Positions 1 through 9,759 are shown, counted from the stretch's first letter. The stretch: DNA of 64,000 bases from Devosia nitrariae (GCF_030160115.1 NZ_BSNS01000007.1:62001-126000); one strand, 5' to 3'. Translations and numbers: made by a program. Notes: generated by a model not told the origin, from the letters alone.

Positions 1-182
1 TGCCCTATCACGCCTACAGCCAGCTGACGGACGAAGACGTGCAGGCGATCGTGGAGTTCCTGCGCAGCATCCCCGCGGTCAGCCACGAGGTACCAGGTCC
101 GTTCGGTCCCGGCGAGACGGTACCGACCTTCATCATGCGCACGCTCCCGCCCGGCGAGACGGCGGCGCGAGCGCCGCGCTGA
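1..182 (+). CDS. C-terminal end of a c-type cytochrome or related electron carrier (partial)
   Basis: The window opens inside a gene read from base 3 to a TGA at 180-182, so only about 59 residues are visible. The segment LTDEDVQAIVEFLRSIP is the typical last helix of class I cytochrome c domains, where the protein packs against the haem after the Met ligand. The haem-binding CxxCH and the start lie outside the window, so the subclass (diheme cytochrome, alcohol-dehydrogenase subunit or other) cannot be told. The C-terminal tail is Pro/Gly/Arg rich. The family call rests on this short motif only. Confidence 0.55.
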   Translation, partial: PYHAYSQLTDEDVQAIVEFLRSIPAVSHEVPGPFGPGETVPTFIMRTLPPGETAARAPR

Positions 183-243
183 ACCCGACGCGGCTTCTGC
201 TGCCCAACGAACACGCCATCGACTCAATTTGCGGGAGATGATC

Positions 244-1296
244 ATGGAAACGACAATCCATGCAGGCCGTGCAGCGATTGCGGCGGAGCTTCCTTCCGCC
301 GACCCGCTGATGGCGCTTTCGACCGGTTTCTGGGCCTTCAAGACTCTGGCCGCTGCGCACGAGTTGGACCTCTTCAGCCGCCTTGCGGGCGGCGGCGGCA
401 TCACGGTTGCCGGGCTTGCGGAAGCGCTGGGTCTCCATCCACGCCCGGCCGAGATGCTGCTGACCGGCTGCGCTGCACTCGGGCTTCTGGAGAAAACGGA
501 CGGCCGTTATCGCAATACGCAGTTAAGCGAAGCCTATCTCGTGCGCGGGAAACCGTATTACTTCGGTGGCTTCGTGCAGATGGCCGACAAGCGGCTCTAT
601 GCGGGCTGGGGAAGGCTTACAGAGGCGCTGCGCACCAACCAGCCAACCACGTGGGACCCGGCGGCGCAATCCTCGATATTCGACGGCGAGGATCCGATGA
701 TGCTGGCCCTCTTCTGGGAGGCGATGCATTCGCTTTCCACGATGACCGCGCGCAAGCTCGGCGAAGCCGTGGATCTCGGTCATTTCCGCCGCCTCCTGGA
801 CATTGGCGGCGGATCGGGCGCGTACGACATCGAGCTTTGCAAACAGCACGGGGCACTGCGTGCGACCGTGTTTGACTTGCCGCATGTGGCCGCGATCGCG
901 GCGGGAAAGATTGCCGAGGCCGGCTTGACCGACCGGATCGAGACCGCAGGCGGCAGCTTCTTCGAAGAGCTCCCGCAGGCTCACGACGTGCATCTCCTGT
1001 CGATGATCCTGCACGATTGGGACGAGGCGAAGAACCGCACCCTGCTGCGCCGGTCCTTCGAGGCTTTGCCGAGCGGCGGCGCAGTCGTCATCAGCGAACT
1101 TCTCGTCAATGACGAAAAGACCGGACCAGCGCCGGCCGCGCTGATGAGCCTCAACATGTTGATCGAGACGGAAGGACGAAACTATACGCCCGCCGAATAT
1201 TCGGCGTGGCTGGAGGAAGCCGGATTCCGGCACATCGAGACGGTCTGGTTCGACGCACCCGCCGCGAACGGCGCCGTGATCGGCCGCAAGCCGTAA
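244..1296 (+). CDS. SAM-dependent O-methyltransferase (acetylserotonin/hydroxyindole OMT-like family)
   Basis: A 350-residue protein with the two-part layout of plant-type and polyketide O-methyltransferases: an N-terminal winged-helix dimerisation domain (about 15-100) and a C-terminal Rossmann domain. The glycine-rich SAM loop LLDIGGGSGAYDIEL, the following acidic strand VFDLPH and the LHDWDE segment carrying the usual catalytic His are all visible. The start is put at the ATG at 244 because GGGAG at 233-237 lies 6 bases upstream; a TTG at 229 and an ATG at 238 are in frame but badly spaced. Substrate is unknown; it is probably a small phenolic or indolic hydroxyl. A DUF1127 gene follows 10 bases downstream and probably shares the transcript. 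Confidence 0.85.
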   Translation: METTIHAGRAAIAAELPSADPLMALSTGFWAFKTLAAAHELDLFSRLAGGGGITVAGLAEALGLHPRPAEMLLTGCAALGLLEKTDGRYRNTQLSEAYLVRGKPYYFGGFVQMADKRLYAGWGRLTEALRTNQPTTWDPAAQSSIFDGEDPMMLALFWEAMHSLSTMTARKLGEAVDLGHFRRLLDIGGGSGAYDIELCKQHGALRATVFDLPHVAAIAAGKIAEAGLTDRIETAGGSFFEELPQAHDVHLLSMILHDWDEAKNRTLLRRSFEALPSGGAVVISELLVNDEKTGPAPAALMSLNMLIETEGRNYTPAEYSAWLEEAGFRHIETVWFDAPAANGAVIGRKP

Positions 1297-1306
1297 GGAG
1301 GCCGAA

Positions 1307-1549
1307 ATGCCTTACGTGAAAACTCGCGTCCGACATCACGCGTTGAGAGTGCCCCTGCCTGGACTTGCGCTGAAAACCACAGCAACTGCAATCGCGACTC
1401 TCAAGACTTGGCAACGAACCGTTTCGACACGTCGGGCCATCGCGGATTTGACTCCCGATCAGTTGAGGGACATCGGTCATCCCGAGGCACCCGTGCCTGT
1501 GCTTGAAGTCAGGGCAGGTCTCATCACGAACTTGATGTCGATGAGGTAA
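1307..1549 (+). CDS. DUF1127 (YjiS-like) small protein
   Basis: An 80-residue basic protein whose segment RRAIADLTPDQLRDIG matches the short DUF1127 signature (aromatic/Arg-rich stretch followed by L-T/S-D-x-x-L-x-D-I-G). AAGGAGG just before the ATG is a strong ribosome binding site, and the gene begins 10 bases after the methyltransferase stop, so the two are probably cotranscribed. Members of this family in Hyphomicrobiales are small, often stress- or phosphate-responsive and sometimes RNA-binding; no specific role can be given here. The C-terminal 20 residues after the motif are not conserved in the family. A second member lies at 40850. Confidence 0.75.
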   Translation: MPYVKTRVRHHALRVPLPGLALKTTATAIATLKTWQRTVSTRRAIADLTPDQLRDIGHPEAPVPVLEVRAGLITNLMSMR

Positions 1550-1698
1550 GCTGCCATTGGCACTTCGCTCATCTGCGGACCTTGCCAACCTTGCGGAATA
1601 CCATCTAAGTAGACCCCGTCAGCGACCGCATGATCCAGGACGCACCTGGTGAGGCATGTCGCGGCCGGTGGGTGCGCTAAGTTTCCGACAACGCTGGT

Positions 1699-2868
1699 TT
1701 GGGACGAAACGAACTCGTCCTGCTCGTCGCGGCCCTTATGGGCCTCAGTTCCATTGCTCTCGACATCATGCTCGCGGCCCTGCCGGACATCGGCACGGCC
1801 ATGCGCTCGGATGCGCCTAATCTGGCGCAGTTGACGGTCGGGACGTTCCTCTTCGGCGCCGCCGTTTCGGCCTTCCTCATCGGCCCTGTCGCCGACGCGT
1901 TCGGGCGGCGGGTGCCGATCCTTTCAGGCCTTGCCGTGTTCGTTACTGCAGCGCTGCTTTGTCCGTTGGCGCCGAACATGGAAACCCTGCTCGCTCTGCG
2001 CTTGGCTCAGGGGTTGGGCGTCGGCACGACACGCCTCTCGCAGGCGGTGCTGCGCGATCGCTACGCGGGCACCGAGATGGCGCAGGCGATGTCGCTCTCG
2101 CTGATGGCCTTCCTCATCCTGCCGGTCGTAGCCCCGCTCATCGGACAGGCCATCCTTCTGGTCGCCGGCTGGCAGGCGATCTTCCTCACCATGGCCGCGC
2201 TCGGTGCGGTGGTCCTTGTCTGGGCCTGGCTCCGGCTCCCCGAGACGCTGGCACCAGAGAACCGGCGTCCGTTCTCCCTCAAGGAGATCGGGACGGGTCT
2301 CGCCATCGTCGCCGCCGATCGCAATGCGGTCGGCTATGGCTTGGCCGCCATGTTCTTGCTGGGTGCTCTCTATGGCTTCATCGCGACCACCCAGCCTGTC
2401 TACGGGGAAGCGTTCGGCCTCGGCCCGTTGTTCCCGATGGCCATGGCCGCCACGGCAATTGTCCAGTCGGTTTCCGCCTTCGTCTGCTCGCGTCTGCTGC
2501 GCCGCGTCGGCGCCGTCCGCGTCGCCCGCATAGCCCTTTGGGGTTATACGGGCCTCGCGGCAACGCTCGTCCTGGCGTTCACCCTCGAGCTCCTGCCCTT
2601 TGCCGCGTTCTTCCTGCTGGTGACGGCGATGATGGCAATGTTCACCTGGGCCGATGCGACGCTCGGTGCCCTCTCCATGACCAATCTGGGCAAGGTCGCC
2701 GGCACGGCCGCATCGGCCTTCGGCGCGGTTCAGGCGCTGGGTGCGACGATCCTCGGCTCGCTGGTCGGACAAGGTTATGACGGCACACCCCGCTCGCTCG
2801 TCTGGGGCGTGCTGCTCCTCGGTATCGCGTCGCTGCTGTCCTCGATCTGGGCGCGAAGCGAGAAATAG
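1699..2868 (+). CDS. MFS drug-resistance transporter, Bcr/CflA type; 5' end doubtful
   Basis: About 389 residues with twelve hydrophobic segments and the MFS loop 2-3 motif GPVADAFGRRVPIL, the layout of Bcr/CflA-like proton-driven exporters of the inner membrane. The reading frame is closed by a TAA at 1678-1680, and the only start that keeps the first transmembrane helix complete is a TTG at 1699 without a clear ribosome binding site. The first ATG (1738) would cut into helix 1. An upstream GTG at 1649 opens another frame that runs into this one, so a single-base frameshift near 1690 is possible. The stop abuts the stop of the convergent kinase gene. Confidence 0.75.
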   Translation: MGRNELVLLVAALMGLSSIALDIMLAALPDIGTAMRSDAPNLAQLTVGTFLFGAAVSAFLIGPVADAFGRRVPILSGLAVFVTAALLCPLAPNMETLLALRLAQGLGVGTTRLSQAVLRDRYAGTEMAQAMSLSLMAFLILPVVAPLIGQAILLVAGWQAIFLTMAALGAVVLVWAWLRLPETLAPENRRPFSLKEIGTGLAIVAADRNAVGYGLAAMFLLGALYGFIATTQPVYGEAFGLGPLFPMAMAATAIVQSVSAFVCSRLLRRVGAVRVARIALWGYTGLAATLVLAFTLELLPFAAFFLLVTAMMAMFTWADATLGALSMTNLGKVAGTAASAFGAVQALGATILGSLVGQGYDGTPRSLVWGVLLLGIASLLSSIWARSEK

Positions 2869-3681
2869 TCACGATCCCACAAGCGCTTGAGCGTGCTCCT
2901 CAACCCACGCGATCTCCAGCGCCGCTTCGCCGAGCACGCCGCGACGCGCAAGCTCCATCTCCCACTCGGAACCGTCGCCGACGAGCTTCCGCATGTGGTC
3001 CTGCAAGTGCCGCATCCGCTCGATACCCGCGTTGACGATACCAATCTCAAGCTCGGCACCGTAGGCCTTGAGCAGCAGGCGGAAGCGGCGAGCCTTTTCC
3101 GCAACGCCGGTCGGCAGGCCATGTGCCCGGCATTTCGCGTCACGCCAGAACGGCACCCAGCGCCAGGCGATGAATCCGAGATCTGCGGCGCGAGGCCCCG
3201 GCGCCGCGGCGTCCCAATCGATGAACGCCACCGGCAGGCCCGCACGAAACACGGTGTTCCACGGTGTGAGATCGTTGTGGCAGACGGTCTCGACAGGCTG
3301 ACGAGCCTCGAGGCGCCACGTGCGGCCAGCCCATGGAAAGGTCGCCGCGGCATCGTGATAGGCGCGTATAAGTGCGCCAAGCTGCACCAGCACCTCGTCA
3401 CGCCAGACATAGTCAGGGAGACGAACGTCGAAGCGGCCACCGTCGTCCGGGATGAAATCGGCGCCTTGCCCGACCTCTCCCTCGATGAAGCTCAGAACCT
3501 CTCGCCCTTGCTCGTCAAAGCCCAGCGCCCGCGGCGCCCCGGCAAACCCTTCGCGCTCGACGTGCTGCAGCAGATCGAGGACGGCCGGCGACCAGGAGCG
3601 AGCGTCGCGCCGAACCGTCTCACCGACTGGAACGACCCTCGAGTCCGCACCGCCTTCGAGGGGTATCTCTGGCTCAACCAT
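2869..3681 (-). CDS. APH-family phosphotransferase (aminoglycoside phosphotransferase-like)
   Basis: A 270-residue soluble protein of the APH/choline-kinase fold. The catalytic loop VCHNDLTPWN (Brenner-type HxDxxxxN) and the metal-binding segment AFIDWDAA are intact, so it should transfer phosphate from ATP. The substrate cannot be read from sequence: many such proteins act on sugars, homoserine or antibiotics, and resistance should not be assumed. The ATG at 3681 has CAGCAGGG just upstream. The gene is tail-to-tail with the MFS gene with no intergenic space, so transcription of one probably interferes with the other. Confidence 0.8.
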   Translation of the reverse strand: MVEPEIPLEGGADSRVVPVGETVRRDARSWSPAVLDLLQHVEREGFAGAPRALGFDEQGREVLSFIEGEVGQGADFIPDDGGRFDVRLPDYVWRDEVLVQLGALIRAYHDAAATFPWAGRTWRLEARQPVETVCHNDLTPWNTVFRAGLPVAFIDWDAAAPGPRAADLGFIAWRWVPFWRDAKCRAHGLPTGVAEKARRFRLLLKAYGAELEIGIVNAGIERMRHLQDHMRKLVGDGSEWEMELARRGVLGEAALEIAWVEEHAQALVGS

Positions 3682-3871
3682 GGGCCCTGCTGGATGTGAT
3701 TACCGGCACCCTAGCTCTCAATGTGCGCACATGGAACGCCTCTCACCCCGTCGGTCGTGAGCACGATCGTCCGCTGTGTGCCCCTGATCGGACGTTGAAG
3801 CCTTCGGTTGGAAACCCTGAAAGCTGACGGTCTGCCAATCCGCCATTCGCGTCTGAATGGTGTGGAAAACG

Positions 3872-3915
3872 GAATGTCGGCTTTTGGACACGGCCACCCC
3901 GATCAGCCGACATTC
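3872..3915. repeat. Inverted repeat in a non-coding gap, possible IS remnant
   Basis: GAATGTCGGCT at 3872-3882 is repeated in perfect inverted orientation at 3905-3915 with a 22-base spacer. It lies in the roughly 300-base gap (3682-3977) between the phosphotransferase and the aldo/keto reductase, which otherwise holds no supportable gene. It could be a decayed insertion-sequence end, a structured transcript or an operator; nothing next to it looks like transposase. Confidence 0.4.
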
Positions 3916-3977
3916 TGGTGTGACGCCTATTTGCTGGTTAATGGTGGGTGGCGAGCATGCCAGCCACCCCTTGTCTG

Positions 3978-4961
<984 letters not shown>

Positions 4962-5084
4962 TCATGCGTATGCTGACGGAATGTAGGTACGACCGGCTCC
5001 TGACTGGATGTCCGATGCTCCCAAATGATTGCCTGATCCTGCTGATCGCTTGACCTTTTGAGGCAACAACTGTGGGATAGCGCC

Positions 5085-5966
5085 ATGACAGACCTGGACG
5101 ATATTCGCGCCATCGCGCTGCGCCATGTCGGCGCTCCTCACCCGGCGATGCCGCGGCTCCACATCTACCGCATCGACAATCCCACCGATGCCGGCGGCCT
5201 GATCTATGAACCGGTCGTGTGCCTTGTCCTGCAGGGCCGCAAGCGCACCTTCATCGGAGATGGCGTGCTCGAATATGGCGCGAGCGAATGCATGGTGGTG
5301 GCCGCCGAGGTGACGGCCATGGGGCAGGTCTGCGAAGCATCGACCGACGAGCCCTATCTGGCACTCAATCTCTATCTCGACCCCGCCGTGATCTCGACGA
5401 TCCTGCTCGACATGAACGGGCTTGCCGAGCCCGCCATCGGCTCAGGATTCGGTGTCGCCAAGGCGGGACCCGCACTGCTCGATGCCTGGCGCCGGCTCGC
5501 CGGCCTGCTCGACCGACCCGACGAGATACTGGTCCTCGCCCCTCACCTAGAGCATGAGCTGATGTTCCGTCTGCTGATGGGGCCGCATGGCGCATTGTTG
5601 CGCCAGATTGCCGGCGCGGAGACAAGGCTATCCCATATCCGCCGGGCCATGGCCTTTGTTCGTCAGCATTATGCCGAGCATCTCAGCATCCAAGCCATGG
5701 CGGCGGTCGCCGGCATGAGCGTGTCGGTGTTTCATCGCCGTTTCAGGGCGGTGACCGGCGTGACCCCGCTGCAATATCAGAAGCATATTCGGTTGCACGA
5801 AGCGCGCCGGCGCCTGGTGACCGAACATGCCGAGGCAGCCACAGTGGGCTATGCCGTTGGATATGAAAGTGCCTCCCAGTTCTCGCGTGAGTATAAAAGG
5901 CTGTTCGGCGCCCCACCGCGTCGCGACGCGGACACCTTGCAGTCAATCGTTGAAGCCGGTCCATAA
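5085..5966 (+). CDS. AraC-family transcriptional regulator with N-terminal cupin (AraC_N type)
   Basis: A 293-residue regulator. Residues about 20-170 form the AraC_N-type effector domain (EPVVCLVLQG, then an SECMVVAAEV segment), and the last 100 residues contain two helix-turn-helix motifs (LSIQAMAAVAGMSVSVFHRRF and a second one with VGYESASQFSREYKRLFG). The ATG at 5085 is preferred over the in-frame TTG at 5058 because the protein then begins like its relatives; no strong ribosome binding site is visible for either. Proteins of this subtype typically sit beside, and activate, an aldo/keto reductase or dehydrogenase gene, and that is exactly the context here. Confidence 0.85.
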   Translation: MTDLDDIRAIALRHVGAPHPAMPRLHIYRIDNPTDAGGLIYEPVVCLVLQGRKRTFIGDGVLEYGASECMVVAAEVTAMGQVCEASTDEPYLALNLYLDPAVISTILLDMNGLAEPAIGSGFGVAKAGPALLDAWRRLAGLLDRPDEILVLAPHLEHELMFRLLMGPHGALLRQIAGAETRLSHIRRAMAFVRQHYAEHLSIQAMAAVAGMSVSVFHRRFRAVTGVTPLQYQKHIRLHEARRRLVTEHAEAATVGYAVGYESASQFSREYKRLFGAPPRRDADTLQSIVEAGP

Positions 5967-6155
5967 AGCCTAGCATCATCTCGTTCGCAGACGACGGCAG
6001 CTTACGGGATTTTGCGCGCGTGCCGAGAACGGCCGATTTGGGGTCGTAAGCCGTGAGCCGGCTACGCGCTCAATATGAGCCATTCGAGCCAACGCTGCCG
6101 TTCCCCAAAAGCTGACATCTGGATCGATAGCCATCGATCGTACGCCGAAAAGGAG

Positions 6156-6178
6156 AAAGCCCGGCATTGCCGGGCTTT
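6156..6178 (-). terminator. Probable intrinsic terminator after the exported hydrolase gene
   Basis: A perfect 10-bp stem (AAAGCCCGGC pairing with GCCGGGCTTT) with an ATT loop lies 15 bases past the stop of the minus-strand gene ending at 6194. T-runs are short on both strands, so it may act in both directions. Confidence 0.65.
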
Positions 6179-6193
6179 TCGATGCATCGGGGA

Positions 6194-7099
6194 CTATTGC
6201 GCCGGGGCGTCGAGGAAGGCGATGGCTGCTTCGCCCGGCCTTGTATCAGCGAAGATATTGTAGTGGGTGGCGTTGGGAATGATGGCCAGGCGGTTGGCAT
6301 TCATGCCCGACCCGTCCCACTGCGCGTCCTGCAGTCCACCCCCGAGCAGTTCGAAAAAGCTGGCGATGTGGCTGGTGCGCACGGCGTCCCAGTCGGCGAA
6401 CATGAGCAGCGTCGGCGCCTTGATCTCCTTGATCTCGGCGGACCAGTCGAAGTCGTGCATCATCATCGCCGTGATCTGCTCGATCAGGACCGGGAAGTTG
6501 TCGACGTCGGGCGCGACCGCCGCGTAAGCCTCGTAGAGCAGCGAACCCTTCATGCCTTCGGCCATGTCCGGTGTCATCGAGCGCATGCCCTGCTGGTTGT
6601 AATCGTGCCAGCCCGCCCAGGCGTAGGGGGCGGAGACGACGACCAGCTTGTCCACCAGTTCCGGGTGCTGGATCGCCACGCGCAGGGCAGTGCCCCCACC
6701 GAGCGAATATCCCATGAGGTCGGCCTTCTCGAAGCCGAGATATTGGATGACGCCGGCGACGTCGTCGGCCATGGCCTCGTAGCTCATCGGGCGATCGAAG
6801 GGCAGGGTGTGTCCATGCCCCTGCAGGTCGATGGCGATGACCTGGTGATCTTGTGCCAGCAGGGCGACGTTCGGTCCGAACATGTCCATCGTGGCAAGTC
6901 CGCCGTGCAGCAGGACGAGCGGATCGCCCTCGCCGTAAACGGCGTAATAGACTTCGACGCCGTTGACGGGTGCGTAACCGGATTTCGACGGGGCGGGCAA
7001 CATGGCGGCTCCTTGCGCGGGTTGGTCGGATTGCTGGGCGAATGCGGGCAGCGCCATGAGCAGCGCGGCGGTCAGTGACAGGAACGTGCGTCTAAGCAT
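6194..7099 (-). CDS. Exported alpha/beta hydrolase
   Basis: About 301 residues. The ATG at 7099 is chosen because GAGGAG precedes it and the protein then begins with a clean Sec signal peptide (MLRRTFLSLTAALLMALPAF, cleavage after AFA). The mature part has the alpha/beta hydrolase oxyanion segment LVLLHGG, the nucleophile elbow GYSLGG (Ser), an acid in LLMFADWD and the His in NATHYN. It should therefore be an active serine esterase or hydrolase in the periplasm; the substrate is unknown. It is closely similar in plan to the exported hydrolase at 8243, separated by a cytoplasmic hydrolase on the other strand. Confidence 0.85.
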   Translation of the reverse strand: MLRRTFLSLTAALLMALPAFAQQSDQPAQGAAMLPAPSKSGYAPVNGVEVYYAVYGEGDPLVLLHGGLATMDMFGPNVALLAQDHQVIAIDLQGHGHTLPFDRPMSYEAMADDVAGVIQYLGFEKADLMGYSLGGGTALRVAIQHPELVDKLVVVSAPYAWAGWHDYNQQGMRSMTPDMAEGMKGSLLYEAYAAVAPDVDNFPVLIEQITAMMMHDFDWSAEIKEIKAPTLLMFADWDAVRTSHIASFFELLGGGLQDAQWDGSGMNANRLAIIPNATHYNIFADTRPGEAAIAFLDAPAQ

Positions 7100-7322
7100 T
7101 GTAAACTCCTCTTCTCTGCCCTGACGACGAGCGGGTGGGAGAGAAATCGACACGCCCGCCAACATGACCTGGCTTGCAGGCAGATGGTGACTTGGCGCGG
7201 CGGATGACCATCCGCCCTGGAGCGGGCACCGTCGGAGATTTGGGGCCAGTGGTCTTCGATCATAAGGTTACGAACCAGGTCGTTTGGACGGCGCTTCGTG
7301 CAAAACCCAGGGAGGATATTGG

Positions 7323-8153
7323 ATGTCGTGGAAACTCGATGAGACTGTGGAGACATCCGCGGGCATGGTGGCTGCGGGTCGGCTTGGCAGCGGGCCTGCA
7401 CTCGTTCTGGCCCACGGCTGGCCATGGTCCTCGTTCTCATGGCATCGGATCATCCCGGATCTCACGAGCCGGTACCGCGTCCATTGGTACGATATGCCCG
7501 GATATGGACGATCCGACAAAGACCCGGAGCAGCGCACCTCCCTCGACGTGCAGGCACAGGTGTTCGCCGAAATGCTTGGGCATTGGGGGCTCGAAGAGCC
7601 AATCGTGATTGCCCACGACATGGGCGGTGCGACGACGCTGCGCGCGCATTTGCTGCACGGCTGCGAGTTCGATCGGTATGTGCTGATGAACGTCGTCGCG
7701 ATGCGCCCTTGGGGATCGGAGTTCTTCGATCACGTCGGCCGCCATGTGGAAGCCTTTTCAGGCCTGCCTCCGCATATCCATAGAGCGGTCGTGGAGGCCT
7801 ACATAAAAGGGGCGATCGTCAACGACATCGATGCGGGAGATTTCGGGAAGCTTGTCGAGCCATGGCTGTCGCAGGAGGGACAGGCAAGCTTCTATCGGCA
7901 ATTCGCGCAAGCCGATGAAAGCTATACCGCCGAAGTCGAGCCGATGTTTGGCGACCTACGCTGTCCGGTAAAGATAATCTGGGGCGAGGACGATCCATGG
8001 ATTCCACTGAAGCGAGGCAAAGCGCTTCATGCGCTGATCCCGCAGGCATCGTTCAAAACACTGCCTGGCGTCGGCCATCTGCCTCAGCTTGAAGCTCCGG
8101 ATCTGGTGCTGAGGTGGCTGACCGCATTTCTATCGCGCGAAGCCGGACACTGA
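7323..8153 (+). CDS. Alpha/beta hydrolase of the haloalkane/haloacetate dehalogenase-epoxide hydrolase class
   Basis: A 276-residue cytoplasmic hydrolase. The nucleophile elbow reads AHDMGG, so the nucleophile is Asp99, as in haloacetate dehalogenases and epoxide hydrolases and unlike the serine hydrolases on either side. The oxyanion HGWPW segment, the later acid in WGEDDPW and the His in GVGHLPQLE complete the set. The ATG at 7323 has AGGGAGG about 8 bases upstream; the longer in-frame opening from 7284 has none. Likely reaction is hydrolytic opening of an epoxide or removal of a halide; which one cannot be decided. It converges with the exported hydrolase at 8243. Confidence 0.85.
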   Translation: MSWKLDETVETSAGMVAAGRLGSGPALVLAHGWPWSSFSWHRIIPDLTSRYRVHWYDMPGYGRSDKDPEQRTSLDVQAQVFAEMLGHWGLEEPIVIAHDMGGATTLRAHLLHGCEFDRYVLMNVVAMRPWGSEFFDHVGRHVEAFSGLPPHIHRAVVEAYIKGAIVNDIDAGDFGKLVEPWLSQEGQASFYRQFAQADESYTAEVEPMFGDLRCPVKIIWGEDDPWIPLKRGKALHALIPQASFKTLPGVGHLPQLEAPDLVLRWLTAFLSREAGH

Positions 8154-8201
8154 TGAAGGGCCGGGACCAGACATCCGGCTTCCAACCCGGACCTCATGGA
8201 A

Positions 8202-8233
8202 CGCGCGGCGGGCAAGGGCGCCCGCCACGCGCG
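8202..8233. terminator. GC-rich hairpin between convergent hydrolase genes
   Basis: GGCGGGC at 8207-8213 pairs with GCCCGCC at 8220-8226, extended by a CGCGC outer stem with a small bulge. It lies between the two convergent stops (8153 and 8243). There is no T-tract, so it may be a bidirectional stop or an mRNA 3'-end stabiliser. Confidence 0.5.
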
Positions 8234-8242
8234 ACGTCTCGG

Positions 8243-9112
8243 TCAAAACCCGGTCTTGGGCGTCTCGCCGGCAAGGAACGGTCCAATGAATTCCATCAAC
8301 AGGTCGGGCTGGTTGATGACTGCGGTGTGTGAAGAGGCAGGCAGGATCGCCAGCCGCGAGGCGGGCAGCGGCTCGCCCGTATCGCCCATGACGCCGCCCC
8401 CGAGCAGCCGGAACATATCGACGCTGTGCTCGAGCGTCATGCCGTCGGAATCGCCTGCAATGATCAGGACGGGCGTCTCCAGCGCCGCCACTTCCTCGCC
8501 CCAGGCAAACTTCAGCTTCTCCAGTTCGATCACCTTCTCGGCCATTGCCGGGAAGCCTTCCGGGTCGGCGGCGAGCACCTTGTAGTCCTCGGCGAAAGGC
8601 GAAGAGGTGAACATCTCGAGGTTCCACTGCGGGATCGCCTCCTGGAATGCCGGCTGCCACCCCTCATAGTCGTACGCGCCGGAGGTGAAGACCAGCTGGT
8701 CGACCTTTTCGGGAAAGTCGATGGCAAGCCGCAGCCCCGTCATCGCGCCCATCGAGTAGCCGAAGACGTCGGCCTTCTCGATCCCGACCACCTCCATGAA
8801 CGCTGCGACGTCGCCGGCAAGGTTCGGATAGGTGATGGGCCTGTCGATATCGGTGGTGCGCCCGTGCCCCTGGGCCTCCAGCGCATAGACCTGGTGGGTC
8901 TGCGCCAGCTGCCCGACGATATCGCCCATCATGGGGATATTCATGAAGCCGCCATGCAGCACGATCATCGGATCGCCCGTGCCGGAGACCTCGTAATACA
9001 TCTGCATGCCGTTGATCTCGACCCGATTGCCTTCGGGGGTCTCCTGAGCCAAAGCGGCGCCGGCTGCGACGAGCGCTGCCGCGGTGAGGGTAGTGCGCAG
9101 TATCGTGGTCAT
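8243..9112 (-). CDS. Exported alpha/beta hydrolase (paralogue of the one at 6194)
   Basis: A 289-residue protein with an N-terminal Sec signal (MTTILRTTLTAAALVAAGAA, cleavage after ALA). The mature part starts with the hydrolase oxyanion segment MIVLHGGF, followed by the nucleophile elbow GYSMGA (Ser), an acid in LIIAGDSDG and a His in PASSHTAV. GGAGGAGTGA lies directly before the ATG. Length and motif order match the 6194 gene, including a Gly-rich GGGVMGD insert after the acid, so the two are probably an old duplication. A periplasmic esterase or lactonase is likely; the substrate is not apparent. Confidence 0.85.
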   Translation of the reverse strand: MTTILRTTLTAAALVAAGAALAQETPEGNRVEINGMQMYYEVSGTGDPMIVLHGGFMNIPMMGDIVGQLAQTHQVYALEAQGHGRTTDIDRPITYPNLAGDVAAFMEVVGIEKADVFGYSMGAMTGLRLAIDFPEKVDQLVFTSGAYDYEGWQPAFQEAIPQWNLEMFTSSPFAEDYKVLAADPEGFPAMAEKVIELEKLKFAWGEEVAALETPVLIIAGDSDGMTLEHSVDMFRLLGGGVMGDTGEPLPASRLAILPASSHTAVINQPDLLMEFIGPFLAGETPKTGF

Positions 9113-9140
9113 TCACTCCTCCTTCTGAGTTTTGGCGCCG

Positions 9141-9728
9141 CTACCGGACAGGCCCGGCCGGACGGTAGGTGTTGATGAGAATGCCGTTGGGCGTGCTTTT
9201 CGTCTCGACGAGAGTGAGGCCGCGCGGCGGAACGCCGTTCTCGAACAGCCGCTTTCCTTCGCCAAGCACCAGCGGAAAGACCCACAAGCGATATTCGTCG
9301 ATGAGATCGGCGGCGATCAGCGTCTGCAGCAACTGGCTGCTGCCCCAGATATGCACCTCGGGCCCGTCCGATGCCTTCAGACGACGGATCTCCTCGACGA
9401 CATCGCCGTCAATGCGCAGCGATTTCTCCCAGCCGAGCTGGTTGAGGCTGCGGGTGACGACGTATTTCGTCGCCTTGTTGAATGCGTTGCCGATCGTATC
9501 GTCCTGGTTCGGCCAGTGGGCGGCGAAGACATCGTAGGTGCGGCGGCCCAGGAGCATGTCGAACTCACCGGCGACGGTCTCGTCAGCGGCCTGGTTCACT
9601 GCATCGTCCTCCAGCGGCATAGCCCAGCCTCCGTGGGTGAACCCGTTCGTCGGATCCTCCTCGGAGTGGCCGGGCGCCTGCATGACGCCGTCCACCGTGA
9701 CCTGGGTTATAGCTATGATCTTTCTCAC
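9141..9728 (-). CDS. Dihydrofolate-reductase/RibD-C-fold family protein
   Basis: A 195-residue protein of the RibD C-terminal/DHFR-like family (IIAITQVTVDGVMQAPG start, central MLLGRRTYDVFAAHWP, later VHIWGSSQLLQTLI cofactor-binding strand and LWVFPLVLGEGKRLF). Family members bind NADPH; few have known substrates. The true start is a GTG at 9728 with GGAG upstream; the longer opening runs antisense-like through the YCII gene. It lies 31 bases downstream of that gene on the same strand, a common pairing for this family. A related gene is at 51655. Confidence 0.85.
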   Translation of the reverse strand: MRKIIAITQVTVDGVMQAPGHSEEDPTNGFTHGGWAMPLEDDAVNQAADETVAGEFDMLLGRRTYDVFAAHWPNQDDTIGNAFNKATKYVVTRSLNQLGWEKSLRIDGDVVEEIRRLKASDGPEVHIWGSSQLLQTLIAADLIDEYRLWVFPLVLGEGKRLFENGVPPRGLTLVETKSTPNGILINTYRPAGPVR

Positions 9729-9759
9729 GGGTCTTTCTCCAGGTTCTTCGGGTTCAGCG

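Noticed and set aside
2869..3681. Calling the APH-family gene an antibiotic-resistance determinant
   Set aside because: Only generic kinase motifs are visible; the family also covers metabolic kinases and nothing around it supports resistance.
3682..3977. An insertion sequence between the phosphotransferase and aldo/keto reductase
   Set aside because: Only a short inverted repeat is present; no transposase remnant, direct repeat or defined ends could be found.
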